From: Bin5 sp965208965
GTDB lineage: Bacteria > Chloroflexota > Anaerolineae > Caldilineales > Caldilineaceae
Assembly (NCBI GenBank): GCA_965208965.1
Contig: OZ242384.1
Location: 1,798,001 to 1,862,000 of the forward strand
Length of the DNA: 64,000 nucleotides
Direction: 5' to 3'
Shown here: one piece after another, positions 16,824 through 25,906 of the stretch
Position numbering within the stretch: the first letter of the stretch is position 1
Layout: each line of letters opens with the position of its first letter
The notes under the pieces: generated by a model
What the model was told of the DNA's origin: nothing
Database searches by the model: none
The model's input: the letters and a program-made list of their open reading frames with translations, nothing else
Made by a program: the position numbers and the translations under genes

Positions 16824-18764
16824 ATGCAGAGTGATAACCGGATTCGAGTCGGCGTTTCCCGGCTATTCGCCTGTCTTCGCGGCCGCAAGGACATAGGAGG
16901 ACGTATCGCATGCTGTGCCGTCCTGCTGGGTATTTGCGCGCTTTCGGTTATCGCACTGAACTCTGCCGACGCCCTTGCCCATGAATCAAATACTACCTGG
17001 GACGCCGATTATTGGGACAGCATGTCTCTCACCGGCAACGCCGTCATCTCTCGTGAGGATGAGACGCTGGATTTCGATTGGGGTGACGGCTCCCCGGGCG
17101 CCGGTATCTCCGTCGATCGGTTCTCGGCCCGCTGGGAGCGCCATCTCAACATCTCCGCCGACGAGGCCGGCAACTACATCTTCACCGTCGAAGTCGATGA
17201 CGGTGTGCGGCTGTGGGTCGATGATGTGCTTCAAATCGACAGTTGGATTGAACAGGCGAAAGCCTCCTACGAGGCCAAGTTGCACCTGTCGGAGGGGCAG
17301 CACCTTATTCGCGTTGAATACTATGAGCTGGCCGGCGCGGCCTCCATTTCGGTGAGTTGGGAGCGGGAACCGGATTTGCCTACGACCTACTGGCGGGGCG
17401 AGTATTACAACAACAGTTCACTTGCGGGTACGGCGCATACGACGCGCGACGATGCCCGTCTCAACTTCGACTGGGGGTACGAAAGTCCCCTTTCCGGCAT
17501 CAATCAGGATGAATTCTCCGTGCGTTGGAGCAGGTCCCTGCAGTTGCCAGCCGGCGATTACCGCTTTACCGTTACCGTGGATGACGGCGTGCGGCTGATA
17601 GTCGGAGACAGAACCCTGATCGATTTCTGGCAGGCGCAGACGGCGACAACCTACTCGCAGATCACCTACCTGGACGGCAATGCCGTTACCGTGCGCATGG
17701 AGTATTACGAAGAAACCGGACAGGCGCAGGCACGCTTGACCTGGAGCAGGCTGGAAACATCGCCGACGTCAACACCGGATCCCGCGTCCACGCCGGCCTC
17801 GCCCACACCGTCGCCAACAGCGCCAGCCACTTATACGCCGGCGCCAACCGCCACCCCGGCAACATCGGCAACCCCCACATCCACCCCGACGATAACGCCG
17901 ACGCCGACATCAACGCCCGTTATCGTCTGGCAGGCGCTGTACTGGAACAACCGCACGCTGACCGGTACTCCGATCCTCGCCCGGCAGGAGTCCGCCGTTG
18001 ACTACAACTGGGGTAACGGGTCGCCCGAGGCGCAGACCATCAACGCAGACAGCTTTTCGGCCCGCTGGACTGCTCAGATTTCGCTCGAGGCGGGAACCTA
18101 CCGCTTCGACGTCGTCTCCGACGACGGGGTGCGCCTCTTCATCGATGGCACAAAGCAGATCGATGGTTGGAGCGATCATCCGGCCACAACATACCAATAC
18201 ACGCTGCAACACGATGGCGGTTCTCTGAGCCTTATTCTGGAATACTATGAACACGAGGAGGCGGCCCAGGTGAAGTTGAGTTGGGCCGCCGTCTCAGCCG
18301 TCGCAACGCCGGAGGCCTCACCTTCGCCATCGCCCACCCCAATCACAGTGGTGGTGGACGACCAGGATTCCGGATTCCAGCGCGGCGGCCTTGCGACCAC
18401 GTGGCAAGAGGAGACAGTGGGCCACTCCGACCACCTCTTCTGGACCAATAACAATGACAAGACCCGCACCGGATACAATTGGGGGAGGTGGTCTCCGGAT
18501 CTGGAAGCGGCCAGTTACGAGGTATTCGTTTACATCCCCTCGAACCATGCGACGACCGGCAACGCCCGCTACTGGATCTCCCATTCAGGCGGGTTTACCC
18601 TGCGAGAGGTGGACCAGTCCCAGCACTCCGACCAGTGGGTCTCATTGGGCACATACACCTTCAGCGGCACGAATGAGGACTACATCTCGCTTTCCGACGT
18701 AACCTACGAAACATACCTCTCGACCAAAGTTGCCTGGGATGCGATGAAGTGGGAGAAGCAGTAA
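16824..18764 (+). CDS. Secreted protein with three PA14 domains and a golvesin-like C-terminal domain
   Basis: Extracellular protein (646 residues), probably carbohydrate-binding at the cell surface. A hydrophobic helix near 30-50 serves as signal or anchor. Three PA14-type domains follow at about 58-180, 190-310 and 368-490, each with a YW/YYNN..L.GT start, a DWG.GSP block, FSARW or FSVRW, and a VDDGVRL or SDDGVRL calcium-binding type motif. A Pro/Thr/Ser linker (about 315-365) separates the second and third. The end (505-646: DDQDSGFQRGG, YVFVYIPSNHATT-like, TYETYLSTKVAWDAMKWEK) resembles the beta-sandwich of golvesin and xanthan lyase-type proteins. AAGGAG precedes the ATG. No catalytic domain is seen. 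Confidence 0.82.
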   Translation: MQSDNRIRVGVSRLFACLRGRKDIGGRIACCAVLLGICALSVIALNSADALAHESNTTWDADYWDSMSLTGNAVISREDETLDFDWGDGSPGAGISVDRFSARWERHLNISADEAGNYIFTVEVDDGVRLWVDDVLQIDSWIEQAKASYEAKLHLSEGQHLIRVEYYELAGAASISVSWEREPDLPTTYWRGEYYNNSSLAGTAHTTRDDARLNFDWGYESPLSGINQDEFSVRWSRSLQLPAGDYRFTVTVDDGVRLIVGDRTLIDFWQAQTATTYSQITYLDGNAVTVRMEYYEETGQAQARLTWSRLETSPTSTPDPASTPASPTPSPTAPATYTPAPTATPATSATPTSTPTITPTPTSTPVIVWQALYWNNRTLTGTPILARQESAVDYNWGNGSPEAQTINADSFSARWTAQISLEAGTYRFDVVSDDGVRLFIDGTKQIDGWSDHPATTYQYTLQHDGGSLSLILEYYEHEEAAQVKLSWAAVSAVATPEASPSPSPTPITVVVDDQDSGFQRGGLATTWQEETVGHSDHLFWTNNNDKTRTGYNWGRWSPDLEAASYEVFVYIPSNHATTGNARYWISHSGGFTLREVDQSQHSDQWVSLGTYTFSGTNEDYISLSDVTYETYLSTKVAWDAMKWEKQ

Positions 18765-18769
18765 TCGTT

Positions 18770-18800
18770 GTCAGTTCTTAGTTTCTGGTCGTCAGTCAAC
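18770..18800. repeat. Heptamer repeat after the PA14 gene
   Basis: CAGTTCT, TAGTTTC, TGGTCGT and CAGTCAA follow one another a few bases after the stop codon; same degenerate heptamer as at 7892. Confidence 0.5.
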
Positions 18801-18823
18801 TGAGCAGCGGAGGAGAAACCGAG

Positions 18824-19825
18824 ATGCGACTGGTGCAGTACCGGACAGAAGCCGGCGACCGCCGGGTAGCGATGGTCGAGAACGAAGAGACATTGCACGT
18901 TCTCAAAGGGACTGAGCGGGTATATGATCTGGCCAGGGAGGCAGGGCGCAGCGGCCGGCCGTTGATCGAGCTCGTTGAAGAGCGGCTGGGCGACCGGCGG
19001 GCGGAATATGGCCCGATCGCAGCCAGCGGTAGACTCCTGCCGCCACTGGATCACCCCGACCCCACCCGTCTCGTGATCAGCGGCACCGGCCTAGACCATC
19101 TCGGCAGCGCCCAGGCGCGCGATGCCATGCACCAGAATCTCAACGTCGAGGAAGAAGAGACCCTGACCGACTCGATGCGCATGTTCCGTATGGGGCTCGA
19201 AGGCGGCAAACCCGCGCCCGGCCAGGTGGGTGTCGCGCCGGAGTGGTTCTATAAGGGCGATGGCCGCTGGCTCGTGCCGCCGGGACAGCCGCTGACCATG
19301 CCGTCCTTTGCCCTTGAGGGCAGCGAAGAGCCCGAACTGGTCGGCTGTTACGTGATAGGCGACGACAGCGCCGTTCTGCGCGTCGGCTTTGCCCTGGGCA
19401 ACGAGTTCTCCGATCATGTGCTCGAGAAGAAGAATTACCTTTACCTCGCCCACTCCAAGCTGCGCCAGTGCTCTTGCGGGCCGGAGCTGCTTCTGGGCGA
19501 CCCGCCGCCGCACATAGAGGGGACCTCACGCATCCTGCGCGACGGCCGCGAGCTATGGTCCGCCCCCTTCCTCACCGGCGAGGCCAACATGACGCACAGT
19601 CTCGCCAACATCCAGCATCATCACTTCAAGTACGGCCCCTTCCGCACGCCCGGCGACGTGCATCTGCACTTCTACGGCACCGCCACCCTCAGCTTCGCCG
19701 CCGGCATCCAGACCGAGCCCGGCGATGTCTTCGAAATCAGCGCGCCCGGCTTCGGCCGGCCGCTGCACAACGAGCTCCAGGATACGCCAGAGGCCGAGCA
19801 ACTGGTAGAGATCCGGACGCTGTAA
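18824..19825 (+). CDS. AraD1/GguC family protein (FAH superfamily)
   Basis: Protein of 333 residues resembling the AraD1 (GguC) branch of the fumarylacetoacetate hydrolase superfamily, some members of which dehydrate L-arabinonate. Blocks typical of it: RLVQYRTEAGDRRVAMVE at the start, TRLVISGTGLDHLGSA, EWFYKGDGRWLVPPG, LVGCYVIGDDSAVLRVGFALGNEFSDH, and a C-terminal HLHFYGTATLSFAAG. Acidic residues in GNEFSDH fit the metal site. It stands alone, with a uracil-DNA glycosylase next and no other arabinose gene close by, although sugar-acid enzymes lie at 12-14 kb. AGGAG lies upstream of the ATG. Substrate uncertain. Confidence 0.8.
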   Translation: MRLVQYRTEAGDRRVAMVENEETLHVLKGTERVYDLAREAGRSGRPLIELVEERLGDRRAEYGPIAASGRLLPPLDHPDPTRLVISGTGLDHLGSAQARDAMHQNLNVEEEETLTDSMRMFRMGLEGGKPAPGQVGVAPEWFYKGDGRWLVPPGQPLTMPSFALEGSEEPELVGCYVIGDDSAVLRVGFALGNEFSDHVLEKKNYLYLAHSKLRQCSCGPELLLGDPPPHIEGTSRILRDGRELWSAPFLTGEANMTHSLANIQHHHFKYGPFRTPGDVHLHFYGTATLSFAAGIQTEPGDVFEISAPGFGRPLHNELQDTPEAEQLVEIRTL

Positions 19826-19876
19826 GTGTTCGGTTTCCGCTTCTTCTTGGGCTCCCGCCCGCTCATGGGAAACTGA

Positions 19877-20596
19877 ATGCCTCAGAACGATCCGCCGGGC
19901 AGCAATTCCACTTTAGACTCTCTTGACGCGCTCCACACAGCCGCAGCCGCCTGCCGCGCCTGCCCGCGCCTGGTCGCGTGGCGCGAGGAAGTCGCGGCGA
20001 CCAAGCGGCAGGCCTTCCGAGACTGGACCTACTGGGGAAAGCCGGTTCCCGGCTGGGGCGATCCGAGCGCCCGCCTGCTCGTGCTCGGCCTCGCCCCCGG
20101 CGCGCACGGCGCCAACCGCACCGGCCGCCCATTCACCGGCGACGGCTCGGGCAGCTTCCTCTACCCTGCCCTGCACCGCGCCGGGTTCGCCAGCGGACCG
20201 ACCAGTACCCACCGGGACGACGGCCTCGAATTGATCGACTGCTACATGACCGGCGTGGCCTACTGCGTACCGCCCAAAAACCGGCCCACCGCAGCGGAGC
20301 TGGACAAATGCCGCAGCTGGCTCGTGCAAGAGCTGGCCCTCCTGCCCCACTTGCAGGCGGTGCTCGCCCTAGGCAAGATCGCCTTCGACGGCTACCTGCG
20401 CGCCCTGCGCGAACTCGGCCACGATCTTCCCCGCCTCACCTTCTCCCACGGCGCCGCCCACGCCCTCCCGGCCAGCCTCCCCCGCCTCTACGCCTCCTAC
20501 CACGTCAGCCGCCAGAACACCAACACCGGCCGCCTGACCGCGGCGATGTTCGATGAAGTGCTGACGTCGATAAAGGCCAATTTGCAGAGTGTTTGA
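19877..20596 (+). CDS. Uracil-DNA glycosylase, family 5 (UdgB type)
   Basis: DNA-repair enzyme (239 residues) that removes uracil, and in this family also some other deaminated bases. Family 5 marks are strong: CRACPRLVAWREEVA, YWGKPVPGWGDPSARLLVLGLAPGAHGANRTGRPFTGDGSG, VAYCVPPKNRPTAAE, and SYHVSRQNTNTGRLT near the end. Motif A is GLAPGAHGAN rather than the family 4 GEAPG. Paired N-terminal cysteines plus C-terminal-half cysteines could hold a 4Fe-4S cluster. It follows the AraD1 gene by 51 bases; there is no functional link I can name. Confidence 0.93.
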   Translation: MPQNDPPGSNSTLDSLDALHTAAAACRACPRLVAWREEVAATKRQAFRDWTYWGKPVPGWGDPSARLLVLGLAPGAHGANRTGRPFTGDGSGSFLYPALHRAGFASGPTSTHRDDGLELIDCYMTGVAYCVPPKNRPTAAELDKCRSWLVQELALLPHLQAVLALGKIAFDGYLRALRELGHDLPRLTFSHGAAHALPASLPRLYASYHVSRQNTNTGRLTAAMFDEVLTSIKANLQSV

Positions 20597-20716
20597 CCTC
20601 TGGGAACGGGATGTCTCAAACATGCGCTGACACAAGCGGGGAATTTTAGAGAGGAATGTGCTTGCTTGGGAAATACCCTGGATTTGAATTTTGTGTGATG
20701 TCCGTACTGTAAGTGC

Positions 20717-21538
20717 GTGCATTCGGAATCAGAAGTTATGTGCCACTCGAATAAAGAACAGGGTCAAGATTCAGTTGTAACTGTGGACGCCCTGCACTTC
20801 AGCTATGGAATCAGGCAGGTACTTCACGGGATATCGTTTGCTCTGGAAAGAGGCGAGGTCGTCGGACTGTTGGGGCCGAACGGCGCCGGCAAAAGCACGA
20901 CCATCAAGGTGCTGACGGGCATCCTACCGCCCGCAAGAGGGGCCGTTCACGTAGCCGGATATTCCATGCCCACCGAGGCGGTTGAGGCCAAGAAACGCAT
21001 CGGGTACGTACCGGAAGACGCCGCGCTCTTTGAGAGCCTGACAGGACAGGAATTTCTGGAGCTCATGGGCCGCCTGCAGGAGGTCCCTGAAGAGATTCTT
21101 CAATCGCGAATCAGCCGTTTCCTTGAGCAGTTTGACTTGGTCAAAGTGCGGCACCGCCGTCTGGATGGCTACTCGAAGGGTATGCGCCAGAAGGTGCTTC
21201 TGAGCGCGGCCCTGCTTCACAATCCCGACGTCGTTATGCTCGACGAACCCCTCTCGGGTCTGGATGTCAACGCCGGATTCATGGTTCGGGACCTGGTCGC
21301 CGCCTTGGCGGCCGAAGGCAAGACCATCCTTTACAGCTCCCACGTTCTTGACATGGTCGAACGCGTCTGTGACCGCGCCCTCATCATCCATGAAGGCCGT
21401 CTCATCGCCGATGGCTCGGTGGAGTCACTGAAGGCTTCGACCCAAAGAGGCAGTCTTGAAGACGTCTTTCGACAACTTACCCATACCGATGAAACAGTAA
21501 GCGGTGTATCCGAAATCATCGAAAGTTTGCGTTCGTGA
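20717..21538 (+). CDS. ABC exporter ATP-binding protein
   Basis: ATPase (273 residues) of the ABC-2 exporter class. Walker A GPNGAGKST, Q-loop region GYVPEDAALFESLTG, signature in the exporter form YSKGMRQK, Walker B VVMLDEPLSGLD, and H-loop SSHVLDMVE are all present. A GTG start at 20717 gives an N-terminal tail before VVTVDALHFSYG; a later start is possible. Its stop overlaps the next gene by 4 bases (GTGA), so it pairs with the membrane protein at 21535. The exported substrate cannot be told. Confidence 0.9.
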   Translation: MHSESEVMCHSNKEQGQDSVVTVDALHFSYGIRQVLHGISFALERGEVVGLLGPNGAGKSTTIKVLTGILPPARGAVHVAGYSMPTEAVEAKKRIGYVPEDAALFESLTGQEFLELMGRLQEVPEEILQSRISRFLEQFDLVKVRHRRLDGYSKGMRQKVLLSAALLHNPDVVMLDEPLSGLDVNAGFMVRDLVAALAAEGKTILYSSHVLDMVERVCDRALIIHEGRLIADGSVESLKASTQRGSLEDVFRQLTHTDETVSGVSEIIESLRS

Positions 21539-23196
21539 CAGACTTTCTTTCCTCTGGCGCGCGTTTCTTCCGCGGCAAGGCGTTTACCAATGTGCTCGAA
21601 CGGTGCCGCATCGAGCCCCATCAATACTGGGTCCTCGTCGATCTGTTCGAAACGCTCAGCAAACGGCAGGAAATGGTCCGGATGGGCAGCCACGACCAGT
21701 CCATGCGTTCCGTCATGAGCATCTGGTTTTTTCTTTCGGGTATCATCAGCCTGGTGATGGTCTTTAGCGACGCCTCCCCCGGATTTTACCTCCTCGTCTT
21801 TGTCGGACTCACCGTCTTTCAACTCGGCCTGCTCCTGATCTCCGAGGTCGCCGAGAGCTTGGTGAACCCTGTCGAGGGGCTGATTTTGGCGCACCAGCCC
21901 GTAAACGGGGCAACCTGGCTGGGCGCGCGGCTGACCCACCTGGTTCGGATCGTCGTCTACACTGTAGTGGGGGTAAACGGCGTGCCGGCGCTTGTCGGCG
22001 TCTTTCTTCCTCACAAGGATCGGTTCCTCCCCCTGGCCTATTTCCCAATCCACTTTCTGACCGCTCTGGGCGTTGGACTGATCGTCGCATTACTCTGCTG
22101 CAGCCTGTTCGGCTGGCTGGTTCGCCTTGTCCCTGTCCGGCGTCTCAAGGCCGCTGCAACGGTGGTTCAGGTCATTCCCATGTCTTTGCCGCTTGCATTT
22201 AACTTTCTGGACGATTTCAGGGAGGAATTTGTGAGTAGGGCAGCTTCGTTTGCGGTGCCCGCAGATTGGCAGACCGTCGTTGACGCAGTGCCGGGTGGAT
22301 GGCCGGCACTGCTGGGAGCCGTGAGCCTGACGGTGGCGATCGTTGCTGTCGTATCTGGGCTCCGGGCGCTCTCAAGCGACCATCTGATCCGTGTTGCCGA
22401 TCAGATGTATTCAGGGGCAGGAGTGCGGCGACGGAAGTGGTTACGACTGGAGATTGGTGCCTGGATTTCCAGGTTGGCAGGCGGTCAGGCCGGCCGCGCC
22501 GGTTTTGAGTATCTGAGTTCCATGATGGTGCGCGACTGGCAGTTCCGGCGAAACATGGCCCAGAACATCCCGCCCGTGATCATCGGCCTCATCGCCATGC
22601 TCATTGGTGGCCGGGAGATCTCTCCGTTTGCTCCAGGTCTGGCCTACACGCACGCGCTGCCACATCTGGTCGGAATAACTGTTCTCTACTGTTGCCTGTT
22701 CCTGGGCTATGGCAATGACTACAAAGGCATCTGGTCGCTTCTGATCGTGCCGGATGCTTCTTTCCGTCCGTTTGTGAGGGGAATATATACTGGTTTGTGG
22801 CTCATGCTAATCGTCGCTCCCATCGTTTTATGGCTGATCGTGCTGATATGGTCCTGGGGCGCGAGGGATGCCGTTCTCTTGATCGCTTACAGCACGGTCG
22901 TTGCATTCCTTTATCTGGGAGTAGGGCTGAGGCTGATCGATGGCCTTCCGTTTGGAAAACAAACACCATCGACCCGAAAGGTTATAACTTTCGGAATGAC
23001 GCTGGTCCACCTCGCTGTTATGGGTATCGCTATCGGCATCCAATATCTTCTCTTTCGTTGGGATGTGGCGGTCATTGCCTTGATTCTCGTCGCGGGGTTG
23101 GGGGCGTACTTCCTCAACAGGGAAGGGTTGACCAGATTCGAGTCCCGCATTCAGGTCGATCTGAACCCCCGCGCGTCGAGGTCCATCTTCCGCTGA
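21535..23196 (+). CDS. ABC-2 type transporter membrane protein
   Basis: Large integral membrane protein (553 residues) with about ten hydrophobic segments, for example SIWFFLSGIISLVMVF, FVGLTVFQLGLLLI, IVALLCCSLFGWLV, LTVAIVAVVSGL, IPPVIIGLIAMLIGG and LMLIVAPIVLWLIVLIW. GTG start overlaps the ATPase stop by 4 bases, so the two genes are translationally coupled and almost certainly form one exporter. I do not recognise a named family or substrate. Longer than usual ABC-2 permeases of 250-400 residues, so it may be two fused half-permeases; I did not find clear internal homology by eye. Confidence 0.72.
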   Translation: MTDFLSSGARFFRGKAFTNVLERCRIEPHQYWVLVDLFETLSKRQEMVRMGSHDQSMRSVMSIWFFLSGIISLVMVFSDASPGFYLLVFVGLTVFQLGLLLISEVAESLVNPVEGLILAHQPVNGATWLGARLTHLVRIVVYTVVGVNGVPALVGVFLPHKDRFLPLAYFPIHFLTALGVGLIVALLCCSLFGWLVRLVPVRRLKAAATVVQVIPMSLPLAFNFLDDFREEFVSRAASFAVPADWQTVVDAVPGGWPALLGAVSLTVAIVAVVSGLRALSSDHLIRVADQMYSGAGVRRRKWLRLEIGAWISRLAGGQAGRAGFEYLSSMMVRDWQFRRNMAQNIPPVIIGLIAMLIGGREISPFAPGLAYTHALPHLVGITVLYCCLFLGYGNDYKGIWSLLIVPDASFRPFVRGIYTGLWLMLIVAPIVLWLIVLIWSWGARDAVLLIAYSTVVAFLYLGVGLRLIDGLPFGKQTPSTRKVITFGMTLVHLAVMGIAIGIQYLLFRWDVAVIALILVAGLGAYFLNREGLTRFESRIQVDLNPRASRSIFR

Positions 23197-23234
23197 ACTG
23201 TTACGGTCCGAAATTCCCTCTCGGAGATACGCAG

Positions 23235-24503
23235 ATGTCCACCGAATCGCCCCAGCCTGTAACCGCTCCGGTCCGCCCATCCGAACGGATCGTCGCTATC
23301 GACATCCTGCGCGGCTTCGCGTTGCTCGGCATTCTGATCATGAACATCCAGGGCTTCGCCATGCCCGCAGACGCCTATTCCAACCCGACCGTCTACGGCG
23401 ATCTGACCGGGGCCAACCGCTGGGTGTGGACCCTGAGCCACATCTTCGCCGATCAGAAGTTCATGACCATCTTCTCGCTGCTCTTCGGCGCCGGCATCGT
23501 CCTCATGAGCGAAAAGCTGGCCGCGCGCGTCCAGCGCGCCTGGGGCCTGCATTACCGGCGCACCTTCTGGCTGCTCGTCTTCGGCCTGGGCCACGCCTAC
23601 CTGCTCTGGTCCGGCGACATTCTCGTCGCCTACGCGCTGTGCGGTTTCTGGGTCTACTGGCTGCGCCGGCTGCGGCCCGGCTGGCAGATGGCGCTGGGCA
23701 TTTTCGTCGTGTCGATCCCTGCTCTGATCCTGCTGGCTACAAGCCTTACCATGCAGTTTACGCCTCCTGAAATGCTGAAGGAGCTACGGGCCGACTGGCA
23801 GCCGGCTTCCGAAACGATCACAGACGAAGTCGCTTCCTACCGGGGCGGCTGGCTTGAGCAAATGAATGCCCGCGTGCCCACAACCGTCGAATTTCAGACG
23901 TTTGGACTTCTGTTCTGGGGACTCTGGCGCGCCGGGGGCCTGATGCTGATGGGGATGGCACTGTACCGCTGGGGGGTCCTCACAGGCAGTCGTTCGCGCA
24001 GTTTCTACGTCGGTATGGCTGTCCTCGGACTCGCCATCGGCCTGCCTGTCGTGAGCTGGGGCGTCGTCCAGAACTTCGCCAACAACTGGACGATGGAGTT
24101 CTCCAAGTTTGGCCCCGGTGCGCAGCCGAACTACTGGGGCAGCTTCTTCGTCAGTGCCGCCTACATCGGACTCCTGATGCTTTTCGCCCGCTCGCGCGCC
24201 CTACACTGGCTGCAGAATGCCCTGGCTGCGGTCGGACGGACCGCCCTGACGAACTATCTGCTGCAAACGATCCTGGCCACGGCCATCTTCTACGGCCACG
24301 GCCTGGGACTGTTCGGCTCGGTCGAGAGGGTGGGACAGATCGGCATTGTCGCCGCGATCTGGGCGTTCCAACTGGTGGTGTCACCGCTGTGGCTGCGCTA
24401 TTACCGCTTCGGGCCCTTCGAGTGGTTGTGGCGTTCGCTCAGCTATTGGCGTTTTCAGCCGATGCGGAGTTCTTCCCTTCAAGAATTCCGCCAACCTGTA
24501 TAG
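23235..24503 (+). CDS. DUF418 (YeiB-like) membrane protein
   Basis: Polytopic membrane protein of 422 residues. The start is set at the ATG at 23235, where GGAG lies 8 bases upstream and the family homology begins; the frame is open further upstream within the previous gene. Family marks: RIVAIDILRGFALLGILIMNIQGFA near the N-terminus, FMTIFSLLFGAGIVLMSEK, and the C-terminal DUF418 region GRTALTNYLLQTILAT, then YYRFGPFEWLWRSLSYW. DUF418 proteins are suspected transporters or acyltransferase relatives, with no proven activity. It starts 38 bases after the exporter membrane gene and may share its transcript. Confidence 0.88.
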   Translation: MSTESPQPVTAPVRPSERIVAIDILRGFALLGILIMNIQGFAMPADAYSNPTVYGDLTGANRWVWTLSHIFADQKFMTIFSLLFGAGIVLMSEKLAARVQRAWGLHYRRTFWLLVFGLGHAYLLWSGDILVAYALCGFWVYWLRRLRPGWQMALGIFVVSIPALILLATSLTMQFTPPEMLKELRADWQPASETITDEVASYRGGWLEQMNARVPTTVEFQTFGLLFWGLWRAGGLMLMGMALYRWGVLTGSRSRSFYVGMAVLGLAIGLPVVSWGVVQNFANNWTMEFSKFGPGAQPNYWGSFFVSAAYIGLLMLFARSRALHWLQNALAAVGRTALTNYLLQTILATAIFYGHGLGLFGSVERVGQIGIVAAIWAFQLVVSPLWLRYYRFGPFEWLWRSLSYWRFQPMRSSSLQEFRQPV

Positions 24504-24516
24504 GTAGATAAACGAC

Positions 24517-24771
24517 TCAGGTAAAGGCGCCCCGACGTACCAGCAGACGTTTCCGCAACTCTGCCAAGTCTTGCCGTCCGCTCTCGATGCGGTTGCGCGC
24601 CTCTTCTGCCTTCTGTTCGCGTTCTGCCAGATAAACGTTGATTTCTTCCTGATGGCGTAAGTAGTAGGCAAGCACACCATAAATTTCCGCCAACGTTGCA
24701 GCTGGGTAACGTTGAGCGATCGCCTCGGGCGTGGAGCCGTCTTCAAAAGCGTGAATGACCAGTTCGAGCAA
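24517..24771 (-). CDS. DUF433 antitoxin-like protein, start region damaged
   Basis: DUF433 proteins are small DNA-binding-like antitoxins, often beside a PIN-fold DUF5615 toxin. The core is clear: LVIHAFEDGSTPEAIAQRYPAATLAEIYGVLAYYLRH. However, family homology continues upstream of the TTG at 24771 as LQAEAPPLRQDSSGG then LRIGKSRV, in the same frame up to about 24846, without any ATG, GTG or TTG before the stop at 24856-24858. So either a non-standard start is used or a small deletion removed the original ATG. No toxin partner lies downstream, where DUF418 converges 13 bases away. A C-terminal coiled coil (EREQKAEEARNRIES) is present. Confidence 0.7.
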   Translation of the reverse strand: MLELVIHAFEDGSTPEAIAQRYPAATLAEIYGVLAYYLRHQEEINVYLAEREQKAEEARNRIESGRQDLAELRKRLLVRRGAFT

Positions 24772-25126
24772 AACGCGGGACTTGCCAATACGAAGCCCCC
24801 CTGAACTATCCTGACGCAGCGGCGGCGCTTCAGCCTGTAAGACGATTGCAGATCGTCAGTGTATGCGAGATGGATTCAGCCCGTCTAACCCCTCCTAACT
24901 GTCAAGTACTTATGAAATCGATAGGGGAAGAAGCCCGGTCTAAAGGCCACTGAAGATCGCGGGAGAAAAGCTGACACTCGCCAGAAAGATAAATCGTCTG
25001 TTACAATGCGCTGCAGACTCGCTACTGTAAAGAGAGACTTGGTCCGGAATTGTCGGCATTTGAAAGTATCGGAACAGGTCAAGGCTAAATACATGAAGGC
25101 GGTCAACTCCTCCTGGCTTTCACCAC

Positions 25127-25564
25127 TTACTTTGTGACCACTACCTCTATTTGAAGCAACACAGAGAGAGATACTACGATCTGCTCAACTACGTACGCCA
25201 AAGCGGCGACTGGGAGGAATAGCTCGCCTTTTTCCTCGAAGGCGTCCGGGTGACGGCCACAGGCGCCGTCGATGCTGCCCAGCAGATCGCTCGAATGTTC
25301 CAGGAAAACCACAATCGCATCCAAAGGACTGGTCGACGCGCCGGTTCGGCTATTCGCGTGCACGAAACTCTGAAGGAGCGTCCGGTCCTGCCCCTGTCCG
25401 AAGTTTGCAAGAGAACGACGCTTGCCTTCCCAACCGCTACCAGGGCGATGGAGCTGCTCGTCGAGAACGGGATTGCCCGTGAGATCACGGGAAAACGCCG
25501 TGACCGGCTGTTCATATATGACCGGTATCTTGCGATCCTGGATGAAGGGACGGAGCCAGTGTAG
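25127..25564 (+). pseudogene. Fic family protein, truncated and interrupted
   Basis: C-terminal part of a Fic protein; intact members transfer AMP to target proteins. Reading from 25127: LLCDH, then LYLKQHRERYYDLLNYVRQSGDWEE, then TAG at 25220-25222 where relatives have a Trp codon, then LAFFLEGVRVTATGAV and the winged-helix C-terminal domain (RPVLPLSEVCKRTTLAFPTATRAME, GIAREITGKRRDRLF) to the stop at 25562. The Fic core with its HPF motif is missing altogether, so this is a double-broken remnant. A stretch from 25250 could still be translated as the C-terminal domain alone. It lies between an orphan DUF433 and a sugar importer. Confidence 0.8.
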
Positions 25565-25732
25565 CGTCGGGCGGCGGCTGATCCTAAACCATGTCGTCTA
25601 CAAATCGACGTACAGAATTAACCAAGAGAAATCACAGGTCACCGAATCCATCTTTGAAGATACCGACGACGAGTCGCGCACTCCGCGTCGGCACTCTTTA
25701 GGAATCGCTCCCCCCCACCCCTCAAATATTGA

Positions 25733-25760
25733 TTGACACCATCCCGAACCCGTGTTATCT
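25733..25760 (+). promoter_or_regulatory. Sigma70-like promoter of the sugar importer operon
   Basis: Perfect TTGACA at 25733-25738 and TTATCT at 25755-25760, 16 bases apart. It lies 147 bases before the binding-protein ATG. The remainder of 25565-25906 has no gene; part of it is an untranslated leader. Confidence 0.65.
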
Positions 25761-25906
25761 TCACCCGCAGTGCCCCATCTTGTTTCAGGCAGGTCCTCAC
25801 TGCCGTCTGCAACCGCAACCGGCTGCGCGGCGCAAGTTCTTCGAAAAATCTGCCAGTGACTGTCCGTTCTACGAGTCCAATTCACCATTCAAAGGAGCGA
25901 CGCAAA

